A DNA stretch of 64,000 nt from Adiantum capillus-veneris (lineage: Eukaryota; Streptophyta; Polypodiopsida; Polypodiales; Pteridaceae). Positions 57,390 through 64,000 of this stretch are shown piece by piece. The first letter of the stretch is position 1, and the number at the start of each line of letters is the position of its first letter. The stretch covers positions 76,023,372 through 76,087,371 of the forward strand of contig CM043953.1 of the NCBI GenBank assembly GCA_014529385.2, written 5' to 3'. The notes under the pieces are model-generated. The model worked only from the letters and a program-made list of their open reading frames with translations. It did not search any database and was not told the origin of the DNA. Position numbers and translations under genes: made by a program.

Positions 57390-57663
57390 ACTTGCATTAA
57401 ATACACGAACGTTAAATCTTGATGGTGAATGGATAAAAAATTCTGAACAAGCTATAATTTGATTAATCACAATTTAAATGTGACAAGTATAACATAGACA
57501 CAAGAATGGACAAAACTCCACTTGAATACAATACATATTAAAAAAAGAACCAAAATTATTCAGATACAATGGCTATGGCTTTAAGAGGTCTCTCTCTCAT
57601 TCTCTCATAACTCCCTATGTTTATACAGAGCTCTCCATTTAGGCAAATGTCCTCCGTTTCATT

Positions 57664-58274
57664 TTATAGGTCCTCGGCATGCATCTCATAGAGAGTAGCA
57701 GGGCCAGGCTCGTCAGGCACCACCTCAACGGCTTCTGTATCTGCATCCTCTCCGATCTCCTCCACTAATGCCGTTGTGATTGGCACATTGTAGCCCTCAT
57801 ATGGTTGTGCACTACAAGGGGCTACCTCTACGACTGCCACCAATTTGGTGCTAACTTTGTATGATGAAATACCACTTGCAAGAGACACATAATGTACATG
57901 AGTGCTTCGAGACTACCAGTCCTCTAAAGTTGGATGTTAAATATTTACAGACTTACTTGTTCACAATGCTCGGGTAGTACAAAAGTGTCTCTTAGGTCGG
58001 TCCAGTTTTTGGTTGAGCCCACCTCAAGGAAACATGACTCTTCTCTGCGCACAATAGCATTGCGACCCTCCATGTTTATCTTGAACCATTGCACGTCGAA
58101 CAAATCCACAAAAAATCCTCTATAATCGATCCTCAAAATCTCTTGTAGCATGCCGAAGTAAGTGAGTTCTGCCACCACAGGATCTGCATGAGAGGACCGT
58201 CGTCGACTAGATTTTTCAAATTTTTCCATGATTCCAAAATCTTGTGTAAAATTCTTTTTGTCGATCCGTTCCAC
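57664..58274 (-). pseudogene. CACTA Tnp2 3' exons (DUF4216-type) and acidic tail
   Basis: Minus-strand exon 58274-57945 reads TYFGMLQEILRIDYRGFFVD, LFDVQWFKINMEGRNAIVRR and TDLRDTFVLPEHCEQVSL, the DUF4216-type block. After a short intron the tail (57888-57664) is acidic (EEIGEDADTEAVEVVPDEPG). It aligns in order with 13810-19615 and 31110-31661. Confidence 0.82.
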
Positions 58275-58487
58275 CCTTAAATATCAACGTTTACACCATG
58301 CTACCATGTGATATATACTACAACCAACAAAGATTATGAGTGGACGTCCAAACACCTAGAAAGCCACGAGTCGTACATTGCAAACATACCTTGGTCGTGC
58401 AACCCTGAGAGTACTCCCACTCCTCCTCAGTCACTTGTTCGCCGCATTGTTGTGTGATTTTCAATTGGTTGTGCAACCATATTAAGC

Positions 58488-59150
58488 TCATGAATGTTGG
58501 TAGGCCATGGACTTACATCTGAACAAATGCTTGATGCGAGGGAGCAGAGAAAGTGTCATAAAACCTTCAGCGGAATTTTTTTGTCCCCATGGATATCTTC
58601 CCGGATCATATTTCGGACACTTCTCCATGTCTATGTATTCTCCTCTAAAAAGAAAGCACTCGTTAGGACAAGCGTGAATGAAATTATAATCCATCCCCAA
58701 GTTTTGCAAGATCTTTCTTGCTTCCTCTCTAGAACCTGACATCACATATCAGCTAGCAGTATGTGCTCTTTGAGAAATCTACACAACAAACAAAAAGCGG
58801 TACACTTGTGTAAGTAATTTGGTACATTATACATTTAGAGATTTTTTTAAAAGTAAACATTGTAATAGATCACCTGAAAAGTGTTGTGACGCTAGTGTCA
58901 CTCCATCCAAACTTTGCGTGCATGTTGAGAAGAACCAGGGGCACCTTTAATCTAGACTCATGTGCTCCACCATACAATGGTGTATTGGCTTCACTTTTCA
59001 TCTCAAGATCAAACATAGCCTCGTTGGGAATGTGGTATGCATGATCAATCTTAGAGCTCTTACAGGGTGCATCTTGTGGCCTCACATATGCTGCTTGAGT
59101 AAAGCGCTTGTGAACACATCTATTAGGTTGCAAGATTGCTGCATGTTGGG
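58488..59150 (-). pseudogene. CACTA Tnp2 5' exons, internally deleted
   Basis: Exon 59133-58870 ends EANTPLYGGAHESRLKVPLV, then FGWSDTSVTTLFR, the block before the Tnp2 core. Exon 58745-58488 reads EARKILQNLGMDYNFIHACP, NECFLFRGEYIDMEKCPKYD and LSLLPRIKHLFRCKSM. The next recognisable sequence is the QLKITQQCGEQVTEEEWEYS end segment near 58470-58400, so most of the Tnp2 core (present at 11690-13650) is missing. CPKY replaces the usual C-x2-C. It cannot encode a working transposase. Confidence 0.8.
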
Positions 59151-59407
59151 TAGCATCAGAGTCTGACGCCTTGTAATTGGCAACAACTCAATCTATAATA
59201 GATGGGTCAAAATTGCCAAATTCGCAAACGTGCTGCAAAGAAACGTGTCTTGTGCGTCACCCAGCATGTTTGCATTGATTACAACGACATACGATCCTTG
59301 TTGAGAGATAGGAATTTTGATAGGATGGCCCCACATCGTTGTCACTACTCATAATGAATGTAAAAACCTTATAAACTCAACATACATTTGGCATCCTCCA
59401 TCTCTTA

Positions 59408-59583
<176 letters not shown>

Positions 59584-59639
59584 AAGAAACCATAGATCAC
59601 ACTGTAAACTACCTCAAAATCTCTAGCCATGTATGATCC

Positions 59640-59825
59640 CCACACGCCTCTGTCTAGAGGTGCACGGAGATCAGAACCACCGTGTTATAATCTCGTTTTT
59701 ATTGGTCAATGCCTATATTTGTGGGTATGAGAAATCTACACACCCATGTCTACATGACAATGCATGTAGTGGAGAAAACCCCTTTGCCTCTTGTTCAACT
59801 GTAGCAATTCACAACAACTTAACAT
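59640..59825 (+). repeat. Dispersed repeat, partner of 28810-28985
   Basis: It matches the reverse complement of 28810-28985. It lies upstream of the minus-strand Tnp2 exons. Confidence 0.8.
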
Positions 59826-60220
59826 CTCTTCAAAACAACTTCTTGTTCGATGGATTACTGTGCACATTACATGTCTGCTTCCATTCTGCATATCATGCTA
59901 TTGAAACCTTTCCAACCTAATGCCGCATCCGTGGAGAGAAAGAGAGGGAGAGAGAGAGAGAGAGAGAGATGTTTGCACTTATGAGCTTGCATACAAACTC
60001 TGCAACGTCTAGTTTGGAGAGAAAAAGAGGAAAAAAGAGAGAGAAATGTTTGCACTTGTGAGCTTGCGAACAATACAAACCTAAACTCATGTGACCTACA
60101 TGCAAACTATTGCAAACATAACCATAAACCTAACTCTAAATGTAAACCATAATTTTGAAGCTAAACTTTAATATTAAAACTAAAATTAAAATATAATCTT
60201 AAATCTAATCTCTTCTCTCT

Positions 60221-60305
<85 letters not shown>

Positions 60306-60858
60306 GCCAACTTGATACATTGTGAAAGTCTTGAGTTATCCACTTTCCTCTTCCATCACTCAAGCTCAACAGAAGGAGAACGCTTTCAGCAGCTAGTGTT
60401 GTTGCCTACCTTTTGAACATTCAAAGCTAACTAGATACAAACACCTTTAAGCTCTACAAAAAAGAGAGAGATGGTTGGGCCTCTTCTTCACCTCTAAATC
60501 AAATCTTGAGTTTATTCCTTGGGGGTTGCACTATGTAATCATGTTAATGTATAATGTGAGTTCAAAAAGAGGGGTTTTTTAAAATGAAAAAAAATAAGCA
60601 ATTTAATAGAGATACATTAAAATAAGGGGTTTTTATATTCAATTTTGGATATAAAATCTTAAAATAAGGGGTCATTTTATTCATTCAAACATGTTAAAAG
60701 AGGGATTTTTTTCATACCCCAAACACATGTTATATAGGGGGGTACCGAACGGTGAACCCCCCGAGGTTTAATCCTAAACCTAACCCCAAAGCTCTAATAT
60801 TAAATCTAAACCTAAATTCTAACTTAAATATACAAATTAAATCATAAACCTATGTCGA

Positions 60859-60890
<32 letters not shown>

Positions 60891-61195
60891 TTCCCTCTCT
60901 CTTAATCTATATATGTCATAGTACGTCTATTTACAAAGACAAACATTGACGAAGCTCTTCACCGATCGATGCACTATTTTCTTGGACAACAAAGACATTA
61001 TATTAGATCCACAAGGAGTTTATCAGATTGGTCTCATAAATCATTTTGAAATTTTGAAGACATTTAATATAACATTTCATTTCATATTCTCTCTCTTTCC
61101 TTATTTTTTAATCTCTCTCTCTCTCCCCTTCTCTCTCTCTCTCAATGTGTGTGTGCATGTGTTCTTTGTGTATACATGTGTGTGTACATTATTTG

Positions 61196-61235
<40 letters not shown>

Positions 61236-61376
61236 ATGTGTGTGTGTGTGTGTGTGTGGGAGAGAGGGAGAGAAAGAAAGAAGGGAAGGGAACATGAGAG
61301 GGAGGAGAGGGAAGGAGCATACCTGGTTGTGCTTCCTCTCCTCGTGTGTGTGTGTGTGTGTGTGTGTGTTGGGGGG

Positions 61377-61439
<63 letters not shown>

Positions 61440-61455
61440 GTATACCTATTTTGCA
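59826..61455. other. Microsatellite-rich non-coding DNA in the CACTA compartment
   Basis: Two copies of GAGAGAAATGTTTGCACTTATGAGCTTGC-like sequence (59965 and 60039), a (CT)n(CA)n array at 60211-60304, (CT)n at 60860-60885 and a GT/GA array at 61190-61435. No gene is supported; the 179-codon frame at 60946-61485 is mostly repeat translation. Confidence 0.7.
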
Positions 61456-61643
61456 AGAGCGCCAAAACTCAGATCTGAGATCTGAGTTTTTGGCGCCCGT
61501 GGATTATTTTTTTACCTGGTCGATGTCGCTATGATCGTCGCTATATTATTTGTTGCATAGTGACAATCATAGTAACTGCTGTTAAATTTCACATTTGAGT
61601 GTTGCAGTGCTAGCGTCGCTACTATGAAAAACCTCTTGTAGTG
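61456..61643 (-). repeat. CACTA right terminal and subterminal repeats
   Basis: ATGTCGCTATGATCGTCGCT and GCTAGCGTCGCTAC precede the terminal CCTCTTGTAGTG. A hairpin GCGCCAAAACTCAGATCT / AGATCTGAGTTTTTGGCGC (61459-61495) lies at the inner edge. Confidence 0.75.
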
Positions 61644-62452
61644 GTATGCACTAGGCTGCAATGCACAATATTTGAACAACACATGAGGGCAGAGGTTTTC
61701 GTTTGCTGGAATTATTTTAGTGTGGCACGCTTCAAGATTATATTGTTTCTGTCAAGAAGGGAGTGGGGGGACCTGTTATGCCTTTCCTCAAATGCCCCAA
61801 CTTGGGTGTTTAGTAGTAGCGTCAGGCGCTATTGCTCACTCTCCATACTTGGCACGATTTCTTAACAATATAAGGGTGATTGCCATAAAGTTAGGCCGGG
61901 TTTAGACGAGTTTGGAGGCCAAAAAAACACTTTACACCTTCCTCCACCCTTCTCGTTCACAAAAGGTAGCGGCATCATATAATCTTTGTTTTGGAGCACC
62001 AATATCAATGACAGAGCAGTAGGCCATTGGTGGGGTTCAAGGCTACCATCATGTCCATGCAGGCTCAATCACGAGGCACCACATTTCACGTTGAAAAGCG
62101 AGGTGGTAGTGCAAGGTTTTCGAGGGGGGTGTCACCAGTTTCTGTGTGGATCCGAATATGAGGCAGGTAGCTTTTTCCGAATCAAACAACACCTTGGATG
62201 ACTAGTGCCCCTTTTGTTTCCCTGCCTCCGCGACATTCTCAAGCTTAACATCATAGGAAAACACCACTACCTCTTGTACTAATTGCACTGCGCATAAGGA
62301 CCCAACGTGCGCATGGAGAGGGCATTGCTGTTGACGAGGATTGCGCTTGCTTAATAGCCAAATAGGAAAATCTTGTCTTATATAAAGAAACCCTAGCATA
62401 ACAACTTGTGATCATGCTTGTCGTCGAGGATCCTAGTGACTATGGAAAACCC

Positions 62453-62454
<2 letters not shown>
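61644..62454. other. Unassigned DNA right of the CACTA end
   Basis: Frames of up to 74 codons without motifs. Nothing can be assigned. Confidence 0.4.

Positions 62455-62550
<96 letters not shown>
62455..62550. repeat. (GA)n microsatellite
   Basis: About 48 GA units; it marks where the copia integrase reading is cut off. Confidence 0.96.
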
Positions 62551-62551
<1 letters not shown>

Positions 62552-62572
62552 GGTCTTCTACATTAACACTTT

Positions 62573-63373
62573 CTAAACACCAAAATGGCTTGTGCTGGTA
62601 GACCATACCATCTCTGGCATTGAATCCTTCTGCAAAACCTTGCTAGGAGATCTATTTACAAGATGAACAGCTGTTGATACAGCTTCAACCCAAAACCCAT
62701 TTGGCAGCTGTGCATTAGAAAACATACTTCTGACCTTCTCTTGTATGGTCCTATTCATCCTCTGAGCAACACCATTTTGAGGAGGATTGTAAGGAGCAGT
62801 AAGTTCACGTTTTATACCTTTTGACTCACAAAAGTCCTGAAATGCCTTTGAAACATACTCTCCACCATTGTCAGTGCATAAGCATTTAAGCTTCTTGCCA
62901 CTCTGATTCTCCACAAGTTTCACAAATGTTTTGAAAACACTAAACGCTTCATCCTTGTGCTTGAGAAAGTAAACCCATACTTTCCTCGAGTAATCATCTA
63001 TAAATGTCATAAAGTAAGAAGCTCCCCCTAGAGATAGGTTAGGCATAGGTCCACACAAATCACTATAAACAAGTGCCAACTGTGTATCTTTTCTACTGAT
63101 TCTATGCTTATGTGGCTGCTGTGTTTGCTTACCATACAGACAATGTTCACAGAATTCAAAATCATTAAATGAAAAGCCAGGCAAATAACAAGAACGAGAC
63201 AAGATTTCCATTCCCTTCTTGGACATATGTCCTAACCGGCTATGCCACAAAGAAACGTTCGGCTGCTCGGTTACATTGATTACATTTTTAGAGACATTTG
63301 ATACATAAATAATGTAAAGTCCTCCAGACTTTACTCCATGTGCTACTGTCATAAACCCTTGGATATCTTCCAC
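62573..63373 (-). pseudogene. Copia integrase (second copia element)
   Basis: A 266-codon open minus-strand frame. The HHCC finger is complete (WHSRLGHMSKKGMEILSRSC, FCEHCLYGKQ). Catalytic Asp residues are in VYSDLCGPM and CTDNGGEYVS. The third residue is changed: NGVAQRMNRT has Gln (CAG) where copia integrases have Glu (GAG). The Tyr of FIDDYSRKVW is intact. The frame stops at HFGV near the GA array, so the integrase C-terminus, RT and RNase H are missing. It is a different copia lineage from the 14-19 kb element (MNRTIQEKVRSM against KNRSLTKIARCM). Confidence 0.9.
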
Positions 63374-64000
63374 ATGTTCTGTCCAAAAATGGTGACGTAG
63401 CCAGCATCATCAAGTAAACCTGTGCTGATCAAGCTCTTTGTAATTGCGGGAACATGTCTCACATTCTTCAGCGTGAAAGAAGAGCCATTCTGAAACTTCA
63501 ATTGAACATCTCCAACACCTAAGATCTCACATGTCTGCCGATTGCCTAGCCGAACATGATCTTTAGTGGTCACATAAGAAGTAAACCACTCCTTGTTTGG
63601 AGACACATGAAGTGATGCCCCTGAGTCTATAATCTAGTCACTCAGTGCATTTCCATCAGATGTTGTAAGAAGAGTTGAGTCCATTGTATTCTTCAAGAAG
63701 TAGATGTCTCCTGACACTAGACTGTCATCCTCTGCAACAGTGTTTGTCACATTTATTTCTTGAATCTTCACTGAGGACTTGTTCTTCTCACCATGGTCTT
63801 CAGCTTTCTCTTTGCCTTTTTCTGCTTTCCATTCTCTGCATTCTCTTTTCATGTGACCCTTCTTGCCACAATGGTAGCATTCTATGTCACTCTTGCCTTT
63901 AGCACTGCGGGACTTGCTATGAGACTGATTCCTCTTTCCACCTTTGTACTTTTCTTTGGTCCTTCCCCTGACAACTAAGGCTGTTCGTTTGCCTTTGTCC
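63349..64000 (-). pseudogene. Copia gag zinc knuckle and protease, runs off the window
   Basis: The frame enters from beyond 64000. A complete knuckle reads CYHCGKKGHMKREC (about 63873-63832), followed by a Lys/Glu-rich linker and SGDIYFLKNTMDSTLLTTSD. A TAG at 63634-63636 replaces what is normally Trp just before IIDSGASLHVSPNKEW, the protease active site. The protease continues with QTCEILGVGDVQLKFQNGSS and TLKNVRHVPAITKSLISTGL. A frameshift near 63350-63373 separates it from the integrase. Gag packages RNA; the protease matures it. Confidence 0.88.

Overview
This 64 kb window looks like a repeat-dominated intergenic stretch of a large land-plant genome. The reasons are Ty1/copia and Ty3/gypsy elements with plant-type primer sites and gag-pol proteins, several CACTA (En/Spm) DNA transposons with plant-specific Tnp2 and DUF4216-type exons, GT-AG introns, and very dense (GA)n, (CA)n and (TA)n arrays. 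The sequence does not fix the species; a fern, gymnosperm or other large-genome plant is possible, but that is inference. I found no convincing host gene, tRNA, rRNA or CRISPR. Almost every coding signal is a transposon protein, usually broken.

Layout. 1-8.4 kb: decayed gypsy integrase end, a LINE scrap, a near-perfect hairpin and much unassigned DNA. 8.4-11.3 kb: a BED-finger-like scrap and a minus-strand gypsy-like gag-protease fragment. 11.3-20.1 kb: a CACTA Tnp2 gene split by a complete but defective copia element (13979-19038; 227 bp LTRs, duplicated CATCT). 20-22 kb: an unrecognised 149-codon ORF and tandem/palindromic repeats. 22.2-27.1 kb: a minus-strand LINE with intact ORF1 and ORF2 in one reading frame, separated by a single TAG, with microsatellite-rich tandem units upstream and a (GATA)n-type tail; a second LINE 3' end follows. 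27.5-28.7 kb: GA/TA arrays with eight copies of a 38-40 bp core and a perfect 128 bp palindrome. 28.8-32.6 kb: an internally deleted CACTA. 32.6-43.2 kb: a plus-strand gypsy element whose RNase H domain is split by a complete 7.7 kb minus-strand LTR retrotransposon (32884-40629; duplicated CAACT) that has gag but no pol, plus an unrecognised decayed frame of about 410 codons. 44-48 kb: gypsy fragments and a large inverted repeat. 48.9-61.6 kb: a probable CACTA transposon end, then a CACTA compartment bounded by matching 12 bp CACTACAAGAGG termini, invaded by a second copy of the gag-only LTR family and by long GA, CA and poly-G runs. 62.5-64 kb: a minus-strand copia fragment running off the window.

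Nesting gives a relative history. CACTA genes and the plus-strand gypsy element are older hosts; the copia element (LTRs about 10% different by hand count) and the gag-only LTR element inserted into them. The LINE is the only element here with long undamaged ORFs. Conserved residues are lost at recurring points: three of four integrase domains lack the catalytic Glu, and two of the gag zinc knuckles lack a metal ligand.
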